From Nitrosomonas ureae (GTDB taxonomy: Bacteria; Pseudomonadota; Gammaproteobacteria; Burkholderiales; Nitrosomonadaceae), in contig NZ_CP013341.1 in assembly GCF_001455205.1 (NCBI RefSeq), positions 62,001 to 126,000 of the forward strand: a DNA stretch of 64,000 bases, read 5' to 3'. Numbering within the stretch: position 1 is the first letter of the stretch; every line of letters starts with the position of its first letter. The translations under genes and the position numbers were made by a program. The notes beneath the pieces are model-generated. The model was not told the DNA's origin, did no database searches, and was given only the letters and a program-made list of their open reading frames with translations. This document shows, piece after piece, positions 1-9,457 of the stretch.

Positions 1-147
1 GGCATAGCGGTCTACCGCGATGGTTTCGACACCCAGACGCTGCAGCGCGATAATCACTTCCTTACCGAGTTCGCCACTGCCCAGTAGCATGACTTTGGTC
101 GCTGACGGACTCAGCGGTGTGCCGATAACGGATCGTTTATTCATCAT
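1..147 (-). CDS. purT: PurT, formate-dependent GAR transformylase (N-terminal end only)
   Basis: The first 49 codons of phosphoribosylglycinamide formyltransferase 2, an ATP-grasp enzyme that makes formyl-GAR from GAR, formate and ATP in purine synthesis. The visible part has the family's glycine-rich start, VMLLGSGELGKEV at residues 19-31, followed by the LGVETIAVDRYA stretch typical of PurT. The rest lies left of the window. Two ATG codons are in frame (145-147 and 142-144); AGAGGA at 154-159 favours the outer one. It faces the same way as queG, which ends 13 bases upstream, so the two may be co-transcribed. The identification rests on a short but very characteristic sequence. Confidence 0.85.
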   Translation of the reverse strand, partial: MMNKRSVIGTPLSPSATKVMLLGSGELGKEVIIALQRLGVETIAVDRYA

Positions 148-160
148 ATGTTTTCCTCTG

Positions 161-1267
161 TTACTGTTCTGTTCTTTTCATATTCTGTTGTAGTAAGGCC
201 CACTGCACATGTTCCCGCACCAAAACTGAAGCATCATTTAATCGCGCTTGCAGCGCCTGAACGATTTCCACCGAGTATGGCGCATTCCCCAAGCCAACCG
301 CGATATTACGCAGCCACTGTATATGACCAATACGGCGAATCGCACTGCCCGCCAATTTAGCTTCAAATGTTTCCTGATCCCAGCTAAATAATTCAATCAA
401 CGATACATCATCCAATCCATTGCGCACATGAAAATCATTTTCGTTAGTGATTTGGGCAAATTTATTCCACGGACACACCAACTGGCAATCATCACAGCCA
501 TAAATACGATTGCCAATCAGCGGACGTAACGATTCGGGAATGCTGTCTTTTAATTCAATGGTCAAATAAGAAATACAGCGCCGCGCATCAACCTCATACG
601 GTGCAACAATCGCTTGCGTTGGACAAACATCGATACATCGGCTGCAACTGCCACAATAATTTTCAGTTTCTTCATCAACGGGAAGTGGCAGGTCGACATA
701 CATTTCCCCCAGGAAAAACATCGAACCCGCTTGACGCGACAACAGCAAAGTATGCTTACCGCGCCAGCCCAGACCGGCTTTCTGCGCCCATGCCACTTCC
801 ATCACCGGCGCGCTATCGGAAAATACCCGGTAATTGAACGCCCCTGCTTCCACTGTCATTTTATCCGCCAGTTTTTGCAACCGGGAACGCAGAACCTTAT
901 GGTAATCCCGCCCCAGTGCATAACGTGAAATAAATGCGCGTTCACCCGAGTGGATCACATCCCAGCTATTTTTGACGGAGGGTGGTGCATAATTGATACA
1001 CACGGAAATAATTCGCAGTGTTCCTGGTTCAAGTTCGGCGGGACGAGTGCGTTTGGTGCCATGTTTCGCCATATAATCCATTTCACCGTGATATCCTTTA
1101 CCCAGCCATGAGAAAAAACCGGATTCGATTACAGTGATATCCGCGTTTGCATCGGCAATACGGACATCATGAAAACCCAATTCCTTGCCCCATGTTTTAA
1201 TGGCAACTGCCAATGCGGCATAATCAGGTATTTTATTTGTTGAGGTATTTTTTTGCATAGCGTTCAT
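161..1267 (-). CDS. queG: QueG, epoxyqueuosine reductase
   Basis: Cobalamin-dependent iron-sulfur enzyme that reduces epoxyqueuosine to queuosine in the wobble base of tRNAs, the last step of queuosine synthesis; cytoplasmic. The 368-residue product has two ferredoxin-like 4Fe-4S sites: C205, C208, C211 and C215 (CGSCSRCIDVC) and C258, C261, C265 with C231 nearby (CDDCQLVCPWN). The aspartate in VFSDSAP (about residue 151) fits the catalytic acid of the family. Length matches the family. A second in-frame ATG at 1256-1258 could be the true start. The 5' end overlaps the divergent tsaE start by a few bases, so the two genes must share a very compact control region. Confidence 0.95.
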   Translation of the reverse strand: MNAMQKNTSTNKIPDYAALAVAIKTWGKELGFHDVRIADANADITVIESGFFSWLGKGYHGEMDYMAKHGTKRTRPAELEPGTLRIISVCINYAPPSVKNSWDVIHSGERAFISRYALGRDYHKVLRSRLQKLADKMTVEAGAFNYRVFSDSAPVMEVAWAQKAGLGWRGKHTLLLSRQAGSMFFLGEMYVDLPLPVDEETENYCGSCSRCIDVCPTQAIVAPYEVDARRCISYLTIELKDSIPESLRPLIGNRIYGCDDCQLVCPWNKFAQITNENDFHVRNGLDDVSLIELFSWDQETFEAKLAGSAIRRIGHIQWLRNIAVGLGNAPYSVEIVQALQARLNDASVLVREHVQWALLQQNMKRTEQ

Positions 1268-1759
1268 TCGACAGATTGCGGATCAGCACAAAGCCATACA
1301 CACTATCTTGCCGACACAGAAGAAACCTTGAAATTTGGTGAAAAATTAGCATCTTGCCTACACCCTGGCATGACAATTCATCTGCTTGGCAATCTAGGCG
1401 CCGGTAAAACCACTTTAACCCGGGGTATTTTACACGGCCTTGGATACTCGCATATCGTCAAAAGCCCTACCTATAATTTAGTTGAAATCTACAAAATCTC
1501 TGGGTTATACTTGTATCACTTTGATTTTTATCGATTCAATGATTGTTCGGAATGGGAAGAAGCAGGTTTTCGCGATTATTTTAATTCCAATTCTATTTGC
1601 TTGGTGGAATGGCCTGAAAAAGCGGGAAACTTATTGCCCAGCGCCGACTTGCGGTGCTTTCTCAACATACTTGATTCGGGCAGAAATATTGAAATCCGAA
1701 GCGGCACAGAGACAGGAAAACAATGCCTGATACATTGGACTACAGAAAAAAATACTTGA
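1253..1759 (+). CDS. tsaE: TsaE, ATPase of the t6A tRNA modification complex
   Basis: P-loop ATPase that works with TsaB, TsaC and TsaD to put threonylcarbamoyl on A37 of ANN-decoding tRNAs. The Walker A loop is GNLGAGKTT at residues 46-54, followed by the family's KSPTYNLVE and YHFDFYR segments and LVEWPEKAG. At 168 residues it is of normal length. The start given is TTG at 1253; no ATG occurs before the ATPase core, so TTG or a nearby alternative codon is needed. It overlaps the 5' end of queG head to head and its own 3' end overlaps amiC by 37 bases. tsaE followed by an amidase gene is a common proteobacterial order. Confidence 0.93.
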   Translation: MHSVHSTDCGSAQSHTHYLADTEETLKFGEKLASCLHPGMTIHLLGNLGAGKTTLTRGILHGLGYSHIVKSPTYNLVEIYKISGLYLYHFDFYRFNDCSEWEEAGFRDYFNSNSICLVEWPEKAGNLLPSADLRCFLNILDSGRNIEIRSGTETGKQCLIHWTTEKNT

Positions 1760-3192
1760 TAGCATATTTTAGCGTTTGCAGTAATGCAAGCGTAAAAAAT
1801 ACTTTTCTGGCGCCTCTGATCCTAATCTTTTTTTGTTGTTGGATGCTGTTAAGCCAATCCGCGATGGCTGCGGATGCCACCGTTCAATCCGTTCGCGTTG
1901 GATTGACTCCTGACTATACACGCATCACCCTTGAATCCGATCGGCCGCTTGAATATGAGCTGAGTATGCTGGATAACCCGCACCGCGTGGTCATTGATCT
2001 AAACAATACCAAGCTTAACCCGGTACTGCATACCTTACCCCAGAAAGTGGATGCTATCGACCCCTTTGTACAAAATATCCGTATCGGTCAATTCACTCCG
2101 CACGTTATCCGACTGGTATTTGATCTTAAAGCGCACGTCGTTCCTCGCACATTTGTTGTACCGCCCAAAGAAAATTTTGCCTATCGATTGATATTGGATA
2201 TTTATCATCCGCACAAAGCGGCTAAAACGGAATTGAGCACTCCTACCCATCCTGCCGCCAAAGCAAAGTTTGAAACGGATGTTCTGGATGAATTGGTAGC
2301 CTCATTAATACAAGACAGCAGCAAACAAGAATCCAACTTGATCCGGGTTGTTCCTCCGTCTCCCCAAAAAATTCAACCGCACCCTGTAAAGCAGGCTGAG
2401 CAACCAGGCAGTTTTCAAGCCGCACAATACCGTAAGCCCAATTCAACACCACAAAAAAGTATGATACCGCGGATTATCGTGGTAGCAATTGATCCCGGTC
2501 ACGGTGGCAAGGATCCCGGTGCGATCGGAAAACAGGGCACCTACGAGAAAGATGTTACGCTGGCAATTGCCAGAAAACTTAAGGAAAAAATTGATAAAGA
2601 GCCCAGCATGCGGGCTGTTCTAACACGGGATGGCGATCATTACATTTCGCTTCCGCAGCGACGAATAATTGCGCGGCGCGCCAATGCCGATTTGTTCGTG
2701 TCCATACATGCAGACGCCAATCCGAAATCGCACGCTCATGGCTCTTCGGTATTCACCTTATCGGAGCATGGTGCAACTTCAACTACGGCCAGTTGGCTCG
2801 CCGACAAGGAAAACAGTGTTGATGGTGATTTGATGGGGGGAATTGACATCACATCGAAATCAAAAGATATCAAGGAATTACTACTGGATCTGTCGCTCAA
2901 TGCCGCCATTAACGATAGCGTGAAATTGGCTGAGTATGTACTGAAACAACTTGGCAGCATCAATCATCTACACAAGAGGAATGTAGAACAGGCTGGTTTT
3001 GCAGTACTCAAATCACCGGATATTCCTTCAATTCTGGTGGAAACCGCTTTTCTCAGCAATCCCAAAGAAGAAGTAAAATTGCGCAGCGGAGACTATCAGA
3101 GCAAAATGGCGGATGCAATGTTTCTGGGGATAAAGAAATATTTTTCCGATAATCCCGCATTAGCTCGCGCCGCGGTAGCACAAACAAAGTAA
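1723..3192 (+). CDS. amiC: AmiC-type N-acetylmuramoyl-L-alanine amidase
   Basis: Zinc-dependent periplasmic amidase that cuts the bond between MurNAc and the stem peptide, needed for daughter-cell separation. In the 489-residue product a hydrophobic export segment at about 29-49 ends in SAMAA; an AMIN domain follows (about 53-160), then a Pro/Gln-rich linker and an Amidase_3 catalytic domain (about 252-475). Zinc ligands visible are H260 (DPGHGG), E275 (TYEKD) and H329 (SIHAD), with the glutamate in ILVETAFLSNP as catalytic acid. The N-terminal extension before the export signal is long, so translation may start further in. It overlaps tsaE, implying translational coupling. Confidence 0.93.
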   Translation: MPDTLDYRKKYLIAYFSVCSNASVKNTFLAPLILIFFCCWMLLSQSAMAADATVQSVRVGLTPDYTRITLESDRPLEYELSMLDNPHRVVIDLNNTKLNPVLHTLPQKVDAIDPFVQNIRIGQFTPHVIRLVFDLKAHVVPRTFVVPPKENFAYRLILDIYHPHKAAKTELSTPTHPAAKAKFETDVLDELVASLIQDSSKQESNLIRVVPPSPQKIQPHPVKQAEQPGSFQAAQYRKPNSTPQKSMIPRIIVVAIDPGHGGKDPGAIGKQGTYEKDVTLAIARKLKEKIDKEPSMRAVLTRDGDHYISLPQRRIIARRANADLFVSIHADANPKSHAHGSSVFTLSEHGATSTTASWLADKENSVDGDLMGGIDITSKSKDIKELLLDLSLNAAINDSVKLAEYVLKQLGSINHLHKRNVEQAGFAVLKSPDIPSILVETAFLSNPKEEVKLRSGDYQSKMADAMFLGIKKYFSDNPALARAAVAQTK

Positions 3193-3426
3193 GCTTGCTG
3201 AATGCTTGTCAGGAGGATAACAAGCCTGATTAAACCGCTTTATTTGTCATAACCCTATACAATAGCACTTTCTGTCCCAAGTTGGTCGCAGTGTGCACAG
3301 CCAGATCAAGATGCACAAATATTGTTGTAAATATTAAAATTAGTCTCGACCGGGTTTAAACATATTTGGTATTTCTATAACTAAGTCACGTCTAAATTAA
3401 TATCTATTCATTACTCTTATGAAACA

Positions 3427-4539
3427 ATGAATCATTGGTATCAAATCTGTACTAAAGATGGCTCTCCTCACATTATCTTGACGGGTAACTATACTTTAGC
3501 GGCATTGGAATTCTTGTTAAAACCGTTAGAGGATGAGCTATCTCGTGAGACTAAAAATCAGAATCTCTATTGGGATTTAACGGGTATTGAGCAAATCGAC
3601 ACTGCTGGCACCATCCTGCTTTGGCGCGTATGGAAAACCAAGCGTCCCGATCGTTTACAACTACGTCCCGAGCATGAAAAGATGTTTCAACGGTTAGAAC
3701 GGCTGCCCGCTCATCAGCCAGAAATCAAACATCGAGATTTACTGTGGCCAATCACTAGCTTAGGTAAACTGGTATTGGTTTTATGGCAGCATTCCGTAAG
3801 CTTGGTTGCATTGATTGGCCAGTTAATGCTTGATGTGATCTACTTAATCCGGCATCCTGTTTATATTCCTTGGCGGGAAATCTCTGCAAATCTATACCGA
3901 ACCGGTGCTCAGGCGCTAGGTATCACCGCATTAGTAGGATTTCTGATCGGGATTGTGTTAAGTTATCTCTCCTCCAAGCAATTGCAATTATTTGGTGCCG
4001 ATATCTTCATTATCAACATATTGGGGATTAGTATCATTCGCGAACTGGGCCCCATGCTGGCGGCAATACTGGTAGCAGGTCGTTCTGGCTCAGCGATGAC
4101 GGCACAACTGGGTGTCATGCGCGTAACACAGGAATTGGATGCTTTGACTGTCATGGGAATTTCCCATAGCCAACGATTGATCTTACCCAAAGTTCTGGGT
4201 CTTGGCATTGCAATGCCGCTGCTGGTCATATGGACCAGCGCAGTGGCATTATTAGGCGGTATGGTTGCAGCAGAAATACAACTGGGCTTACACTATCACT
4301 ATTTCATCACTGCGCTACCGGATTCTGTGCCGGTAGGAAATTTGTGGTTAGGATTAGGAAAAGGGATTGTATGCGGAATGGTGATAGCGTTGATTGCATG
4401 CCATTTTGGATTAAAAATTAAACCAAACACTGAAAGCCTGGGTGAGGGCACCACCGCTTCTGTCGTAACCGCCATCACCATGGTAATCATTATTGATGCA
4501 ATTTTTGCAGTGCTCTTCTCTGATGTAGGACTCCCCTAG
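3427..4539 (+). CDS. mlaE: MlaE-type ABC permease with N-terminal STAS domain
   Basis: Membrane subunit of an MCE-family lipid ABC transporter thought to move phospholipid between the two membranes. The first ~110 residues form a STAS-like domain (LYWDLTGIEQIDTAGTILLW), the role played by the separate protein MlaB in E. coli; the rest is a MlaE permease with about five membrane segments and the conserved stretch RELGPMLAAILVAGRSGSA. It leads a tight operon with the ATPase (4-base gap), the MCE protein and a lipoprotein. About 230 bases of AT-rich DNA separate it from amiC and probably hold its promoter. A separate MlaC-like periplasmic carrier is not present here. Confidence 0.9.
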   Translation: MNHWYQICTKDGSPHIILTGNYTLAALEFLLKPLEDELSRETKNQNLYWDLTGIEQIDTAGTILLWRVWKTKRPDRLQLRPEHEKMFQRLERLPAHQPEIKHRDLLWPITSLGKLVLVLWQHSVSLVALIGQLMLDVIYLIRHPVYIPWREISANLYRTGAQALGITALVGFLIGIVLSYLSSKQLQLFGADIFIINILGISIIRELGPMLAAILVAGRSGSAMTAQLGVMRVTQELDALTVMGISHSQRLILPKVLGLGIAMPLLVIWTSAVALLGGMVAAEIQLGLHYHYFITALPDSVPVGNLWLGLGKGIVCGMVIALIACHFGLKIKPNTESLGEGTTASVVTAITMVIIIDAIFAVLFSDVGLP

Positions 4540-4543
4540 ATTC

Positions 4544-5353
4544 ATGACAGAACCGGAATGTATTATTGAGATTGAATCGCTACACACCCGCTATGGTAAT
4601 CATGATGTCCATCGCGATGTCAATTTAAATGTGTATCGCGGCGAGATTCTGACTTTGATCGGCGGCTCGGGTAGTGGAAAAACGACTTTGCTGCGTCATA
4701 TGTTGGGATTAGAGCAACCCTCCCAGGGAACAGTAAAAATTTTCGGCCATTCCCGAAACGATGCCACCTTCAATCGTCAAGAAAAAATCATACGAAGCCA
4801 TTCCGGTGTGCTTTTTCAACAAGGGGCATTATTTAGTGCATTGACTGTGTTCGATAATGTTGCACTGCCCTTGCGTGAGTTGCATATACTCGATGAAGAC
4901 ATGATTCGTGATTTGGTGATGGTTAAACTCAATATGGTGGCAATTGAACCGGAACACGCCAATAAGATGCCGGCAGCCCTATCCGGAGGAATGATCAAGC
5001 GCGTCGCTTTAGCCCGCGCACTGGCATTGGATCCAAAAGTATTGTTTCTCGATGAACCTACAGCCGGACTGGATCCCGAGCTTAGTGAAAGTTTTGTGGA
5101 ACTGATTCTTGCTTTACGCACTGAAATGGATCTCACCATTGTTATGGTTACCCATGACCTTGAAACACTTGTGGCATTGTCTGATCGTATTGCCGTGCTG
5201 GCCGATCAACAAGTCATCGTGACAGGTACCTTGGATGAGATATGCCGCTTTCAACACCCATTCATTACCAGTTTTTTTAAAAGCATACGGCATAAAATCG
5301 AGCAAAAAAATCACTCGGAGCAAACATGGAAAACCGTGCCCATGCCCTCATAG
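4544..5353 (+). CDS. mlaF: MlaF-type ABC transporter ATPase
   Basis: ATP-hydrolysing subunit of the MCE lipid transporter, acting at the inner face of the inner membrane. Walker A is GGSGSGKT (40-47), the Q-loop lies in LFQQGALF (about 90-97), the signature is LSGGM (146-150), Walker B is LFLDEP (167-172) and the switch histidine is H204 (VTHD). The signature continues as IKRVALARA, as in MlaF/Ttg2A rather than general importers. The 269-residue length is normal. Its 3' end overlaps the MCE gene by 28 bases, so stoichiometric co-translation is likely. Confidence 0.93.
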   Translation: MTEPECIIEIESLHTRYGNHDVHRDVNLNVYRGEILTLIGGSGSGKTTLLRHMLGLEQPSQGTVKIFGHSRNDATFNRQEKIIRSHSGVLFQQGALFSALTVFDNVALPLRELHILDEDMIRDLVMVKLNMVAIEPEHANKMPAALSGGMIKRVALARALALDPKVLFLDEPTAGLDPELSESFVELILALRTEMDLTIVMVTHDLETLVALSDRIAVLADQQVIVTGTLDEICRFQHPFITSFFKSIRHKIEQKNHSEQTWKTVPMPS

Positions 5354-6222
5354 CCGGCATCTTTGTTATTCTATTGAGTATCTCTGTGGCCTTGGTCGCC
5401 ATGTGGTTCAGCGGCAACAGCACCAAGCGCACAGATTATCTCGTGGTAACCAAGGAATCGGTGAGTGGGCTGAATCCTCAATCTGCCGTACACTATCGCG
5501 GCGTAAATATTGGTAAAGTGGAAAAAATTCAATTTGATCCTGATAATCCACACCAAATACTCATCCATATTGCAGTCAACGAGAATGTTATCCTGAGAAA
5601 AAGTGTTTATGCACAATTAGGCTACCAGGGTGTTACCGGACTCGCTTATATTCAGCTAAACGACGATGGTGTGAATAATGAGATACTGAGTGATGAGAGA
5701 ATTCCAATGCGCCGATCATTACTGGATGAAGTCACCGGCTCTGGACAGGATTTGCTAACTAATGTCAATAAGTTAGTATTAAAGATGCATCATTTGTTGA
5801 ATGAGCAAAACCAGAATCATATCTCACAAATTTTACAAAATATCGATAAAGCAACCAAAAATTTTGACGGTATTGCTGGCCACTTACAACCGGTGTTAAG
5901 CTCATTTACTGAATTAACTATAGAATCAGGTACTTTGGTCAAACGTTTGGATCAACTGCTGGGCGAGCTCAATCTTACAGTAGCCAAAGCCAATGAAAAA
6001 GAAGGTATTTTTGATAGTTTGTCGCACAGCACCCAGGAACTCGCCACTACGATCCCTGAATTACGAAAATTGAGTTACAGCCTATTACGTAACTCCAGTA
6101 ACTTGGATAAAGTGCTTCATCAATTAGAAGAAAACCCACAGAGCTTGATCTTTGGCCGCTCTCCGTCATCACCTGGCCCAGGCGAAACCGGTTTCGTTCC
6201 ACCTACAGAAAATAAACCATGA
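5326..6222 (+). CDS. mlaD: MlaD-type MCE-domain lipid-binding protein
   Basis: Inner-membrane-anchored periplasmic protein whose MCE domain forms a hexameric ring that passes lipid to or from the permease. One membrane segment (about 7-28) is followed by an MCE domain at about 37-115 containing VHYRGVNIGKVEKI and LGYQGVTGLAYIQL. A long helical tail (about 130-270) follows, more than in E. coli MlaD, and the C-terminus is Pro/Gly-rich. That tail resembles longer MCE proteins predicted to build a periplasmic conduit (inference). The gene overlaps the next one by 4 bases. Confidence 0.92.
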   Translation: MENRAHALIAGIFVILLSISVALVAMWFSGNSTKRTDYLVVTKESVSGLNPQSAVHYRGVNIGKVEKIQFDPDNPHQILIHIAVNENVILRKSVYAQLGYQGVTGLAYIQLNDDGVNNEILSDERIPMRRSLLDEVTGSGQDLLTNVNKLVLKMHHLLNEQNQNHISQILQNIDKATKNFDGIAGHLQPVLSSFTELTIESGTLVKRLDQLLGELNLTVAKANEKEGIFDSLSHSTQELATTIPELRKLSYSLLRNSSNLDKVLHQLEENPQSLIFGRSPSSPGPGETGFVPPTENKP

Positions 6223-6845
6223 AGCAAATGCTATTGTTGATCTTTACTATTTTTCTACTTACGAGCTGCACGGGATTGCATAAACCTCAACCCGCGATAT
6301 CGACTTATGCTTTTGGCATGCAGCATTTATCATCCATTGAACAAATACCGAACCAACCGCATCTACATCGAAAAAGCTTGCTAATCGCTGATGCGGCAGC
6401 ACCCATCTGGCTGGATAATACGGCTATCCATTATCGGCTGATTTATCATAATCCTGCGCAATCATATGCTTATGCTAATAGCCGCTGGATAGCGACACCT
6501 GCTACATTGCTCACTCAGCAGATACGTAACCGTATTATTACCAACACACCTGAGCAAGTCATAAGAGACAGCGGCATAGTAAAAGCTGATTATACTTTGC
6601 ACATTGAACTGAACGAATTTATCCAACTGTTCGATACCACTGACTCTAGCCATGTCGTGGTTAGCATTCGTGTTAGCTTGATTGAACAAAACTCCCGCAA
6701 GCTATTCGCTCAAAAAGATTTCAGTACTACCGAAAACACTCCTTCTGCTGATGCTGCAGGCGCAGTATTTGCCCTGAGTTCTGCAAGCAATAAACTGATT
6801 AATGAACTAGTGAACTGGCTGACTGTAGAATTACCCCCCGCTTAA
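6219..6845 (+). CDS. ABC transport auxiliary lipoprotein (PqiC-like)
   Basis: Predicted outer-membrane lipoprotein partner of the MCE transporter. The start is a short signal peptide with lipobox LTSC, cysteine at about residue 17. The remaining ~190 residues match the ABC-type auxiliary component family (PqiC/YmbA-like): a YAFGMQHL strand early on, then WLDNTAIHYRLIY and SRWIATPATLLTQQIRNRI. ATGA overlap with the MCE gene fixes the start and shows it is the last gene of this operon. It would take the outer-membrane end of the pathway in place of MlaA/MlaC (inference from context). Confidence 0.85.
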   Translation: MKQMLLLIFTIFLLTSCTGLHKPQPAISTYAFGMQHLSSIEQIPNQPHLHRKSLLIADAAAPIWLDNTAIHYRLIYHNPAQSYAYANSRWIATPATLLTQQIRNRIITNTPEQVIRDSGIVKADYTLHIELNEFIQLFDTTDSSHVVVSIRVSLIEQNSRKLFAQKDFSTTENTPSADAAGAVFALSSASNKLINELVNWLTVELPPA

Positions 6846-6936
6846 CCTAATAAGATTACCAAAATTAACCACAAGTTTGATTAATTTGTTATTCGCTTAT
6901 GATAGTATCCGGTAAATTATCATTTAAGGTTCATTC

Positions 6937-7065
6937 ATGCGTTTAGTCTGTGTCACCATTTTCTTAGCTTATTCTTTAAGTGCATGTGGTCATAAAGGTC
7001 CGCTTTTTCTTCCTCAAACTGAGGAAGAAAACCGCATGGTGCCAAGTGAAATTGAAAGAAAATGA
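6937..7065 (+). CDS. lptM: LptM (YifL-like) small lipoprotein
   Basis: A 42-residue lipoprotein too short for most gene callers. It has a Met-Arg start, a hydrophobic run, the lipobox LSAC with cysteine at residue 17 and the family hallmark GHKGPLFLP straight after it. LptM assists assembly and oxidative maturation of the LptD-LptE lipopolysaccharide translocon. The stop overlaps the lysA start as ATGA (7062-7065), and yifL-type genes directly upstream of lysA are common in Proteobacteria, which supports the call. Confidence 0.88.
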   Translation: MRLVCVTIFLAYSLSACGHKGPLFLPQTEEENRMVPSEIERK

Positions 7066-8315
7066 GCGGCTTTCCGGAATTTATCTACTACGACGATGAG
7101 CTTTTTGTCGAGTCAGTGCCGCTAAAGCAGATTGCTGAAAAATTCGGAACACCATGCTATGTCTACTCACGGTCAGCGTTGACTAAGGCTTATCAAGAGT
7201 TCGATACAGCATTTGTAAATCGTGATCATCTGATCTGCTTTGCAGTTAAGGCCAATTCAAATATTGCCATACTCAATCTTTTTGCTCAACTTGGCAGCGG
7301 CTTCGACATTGTATCCGGCGGTGAATTGCAGCGTGTCCTTAAAGCAGGTGGAGATCCGGGAAAAACAGTTTTTTCCGGTGTTGGAAAAAGCATCTATGAA
7401 ATGCGCATGGCTCTAGAAGAGAATATCTTATGTTTCAATGTAGAATCCGAGGCTGAATTAATTGCTTTGAATAAGATTGCCAAAGATATGGACAAGCTTG
7501 CACCGGTCAGTTTACGTATAAATCCGGATGTCGATGCCAAAACACACCCATATATTTCCACCGGCCTCAAAGAAAACAAATTTGGCATTCCCGCCCGTGA
7601 AGCTGAAAGGATTTATAAATCCGCGCACTTATATCCCAATATTCGTTTTATCGGCTTGGATTGCCACATTGGCTCACAGTTGACAGAACTTGAGCCTTTC
7701 ACGCAAACCAGCAAAAAAATGCTCCACCTACTGGATAGTCTTCAAGCGCAAAACCTGGAGATTGAGCATCTGGATTTAGGCGGAGGATTAGGTATTCGCT
7801 ATAACGAGGAAATTCTGCCGTCGATTAGTGATTATGTTTCCGCGCTTTGTATCAACACGCATCAAATAAAACAACGCCTTCTAATTGAACCCGGCCGCTC
7901 TTTGGTGGGTAACGCAGGCATTCTTCTGACACGCATTGAATACTTAAAACATACACCTGCACGTAACTTTGCAATTGTTGATGCGGCAATGAACGACTTG
8001 ATGCGCCCAGCACTTTATGATGCTTATCATGAAATTTTACCCGTTCACAAAAATTCCGGAGAAATCAAAGATTATCAGATCGTTGGGCCTGTATGCGAAA
8101 CTGGTGATTTTTTAGGTCATGATCGTCGGATCGGTCTGATCAATGGCGATCTTTTGGCTATTATGTCAGCCGGTGCATATGGTATGAGCATGAGCTCAAA
8201 TTATAATTCGCGACCACGCGCTGCTGAAATCATGGTAGACAAAGATACTATCCACATTATCCGGCAACGTGAAACGATTGATCAGTTATTTTCTAACGAG
8301 AAAATTCTATCTTAA
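7062..8315 (+). CDS. lysA: LysA, diaminopimelate decarboxylase
   Basis: PLP enzyme that decarboxylates meso-diaminopimelate to L-lysine, the last step of lysine synthesis. The 417-residue product shows the PLP lysine K63 in CFAVKANSN, the HIGSQL and GGGLGI phosphate-binding segments, EPGRSLV and the C-terminal PVCETGDFLG that supplies the active-site cysteine of the partner subunit. Full length and uninterrupted. It is translationally coupled to lptM. Confidence 0.97.
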   Translation: MSGFPEFIYYDDELFVESVPLKQIAEKFGTPCYVYSRSALTKAYQEFDTAFVNRDHLICFAVKANSNIAILNLFAQLGSGFDIVSGGELQRVLKAGGDPGKTVFSGVGKSIYEMRMALEENILCFNVESEAELIALNKIAKDMDKLAPVSLRINPDVDAKTHPYISTGLKENKFGIPAREAERIYKSAHLYPNIRFIGLDCHIGSQLTELEPFTQTSKKMLHLLDSLQAQNLEIEHLDLGGGLGIRYNEEILPSISDYVSALCINTHQIKQRLLIEPGRSLVGNAGILLTRIEYLKHTPARNFAIVDAAMNDLMRPALYDAYHEILPVHKNSGEIKDYQIVGPVCETGDFLGHDRRIGLINGDLLAIMSAGAYGMSMSSNYNSRPRAAEIMVDKDTIHIIRQRETIDQLFSNEKILS

Positions 8316-8384
8316 TAAGCAGCATGAATCAGGAGATACATTTAATTATACTAACACGCTGTACCGCTTTATGATAAATCTGCA

Positions 8385-9443
8385 ATGACAAGCCACTCTC
8401 GCATCAATGATGAACAATATCAAGACTACATTCTGCAGGGTGTCTCACGCACTTTTGCATTAACCATTCCACAATTACCCGAGGCTTTACGACGCATCAT
8501 CGGCAATGCATATCTGCTTTGTCGAATCACGGATACGATTGAAGATGACAATGCTCTGACGATAGAACAAACTCGGCAATTATCGGATATGTTTGTCGAA
8601 GTAGTATGTGGAAATGCATCAGCGGAGGAATTTTCACTAAAATTGCACCCTCTCCTTTCTGATCAAACCATTCCTGCCGAACATGACTTAATTAAAAATA
8701 CCCCCGCTGTTATTCGTGTCACGCACAGCTTTAATCCCGTGCAGCGTAAGGCACTGGAGCGATGCGTCAGAATCATGGCGCAAGGTATGGCGGATTATCA
8801 GGAGACTGAATCTTTGGAAGGGCTCAAAGATTTACCCGCAATGAATCAGTATTGTTATTACGTTGCAGGCGTTGTCGGTGAAATGTTAACCGAATTATTC
8901 TGTGATTACTCAGCGGAAATTAATGCGCACAAACCCATCTTGATGAAACTTGCCGTATCATTTGGACAGGGCTTACAAATGACCAATATTCTCAAAGACA
9001 TATGGGATGATCGTAAACGCGGTGCCTGCTGGCTGCCGCAAGATATTTTTCTTAAGAATGGATTTAACCTTAGCAAATTACAGCCGGGTATGAACGATAC
9101 TAACTTTCAAGCTGGATTGGCAGAGCTATTGGGAGTGGCTAAAAGACATCTACTTAACGCCATGATCTACACCAGCCTAATCCCTCCGCACGAGAAAGGC
9201 ATTCGCAGATTTTGTTTATGGGCAATTGGCATGGCCATCTTGACGCTTAATAAAATAAATCGGCACCGGAATTTTTCTGAAGGTGCACAAGTCAAGATCA
9301 GTCGCCGTAGTGTTAAAGCAACCATCCTAACCACTAGTCTGTTTGCCAGCCACAATTGGATACTCGAGCTATTATTCAAGTATACTTCCAGAAATCTTCC
9401 TGAAGTTAGCTCACACCCAGCGGCGTTATCAGAAATTAGCTAA
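8385..9443 (+). CDS. Squalene synthase, eukaryote-like (FDFT1-type)
   Basis: Condenses two farnesyl diphosphates to squalene, the precursor of hopanoids. The 352-residue protein has both aspartate-rich motifs: DTIEDD (50-55) and DIWDD (205-209) in a TNILKDIWDD context. The segment YCYYVAGVVGEML (about 157-168) contains the tyrosine used in the second half-reaction by animal and fungal squalene synthases. These features fit the one-enzyme squalene synthase class better than the HpnC/HpnD pair. It lacks the C-terminal membrane anchor of the eukaryotic enzymes. Next to hpnA, a hopanoid gene, it most likely serves sterol/hopanoid lipid synthesis. Phytoene synthase is a less likely alternative. 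Confidence 0.82.
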   Translation: MTSHSRINDEQYQDYILQGVSRTFALTIPQLPEALRRIIGNAYLLCRITDTIEDDNALTIEQTRQLSDMFVEVVCGNASAEEFSLKLHPLLSDQTIPAEHDLIKNTPAVIRVTHSFNPVQRKALERCVRIMAQGMADYQETESLEGLKDLPAMNQYCYYVAGVVGEMLTELFCDYSAEINAHKPILMKLAVSFGQGLQMTNILKDIWDDRKRGACWLPQDIFLKNGFNLSKLQPGMNDTNFQAGLAELLGVAKRHLLNAMIYTSLIPPHEKGIRRFCLWAIGMAILTLNKINRHRNFSEGAQVKISRRSVKATILTTSLFASHNWILELLFKYTSRNLPEVSSHPAALSEIS

Positions 9444-9457
9444 GCAATTACAATAAC

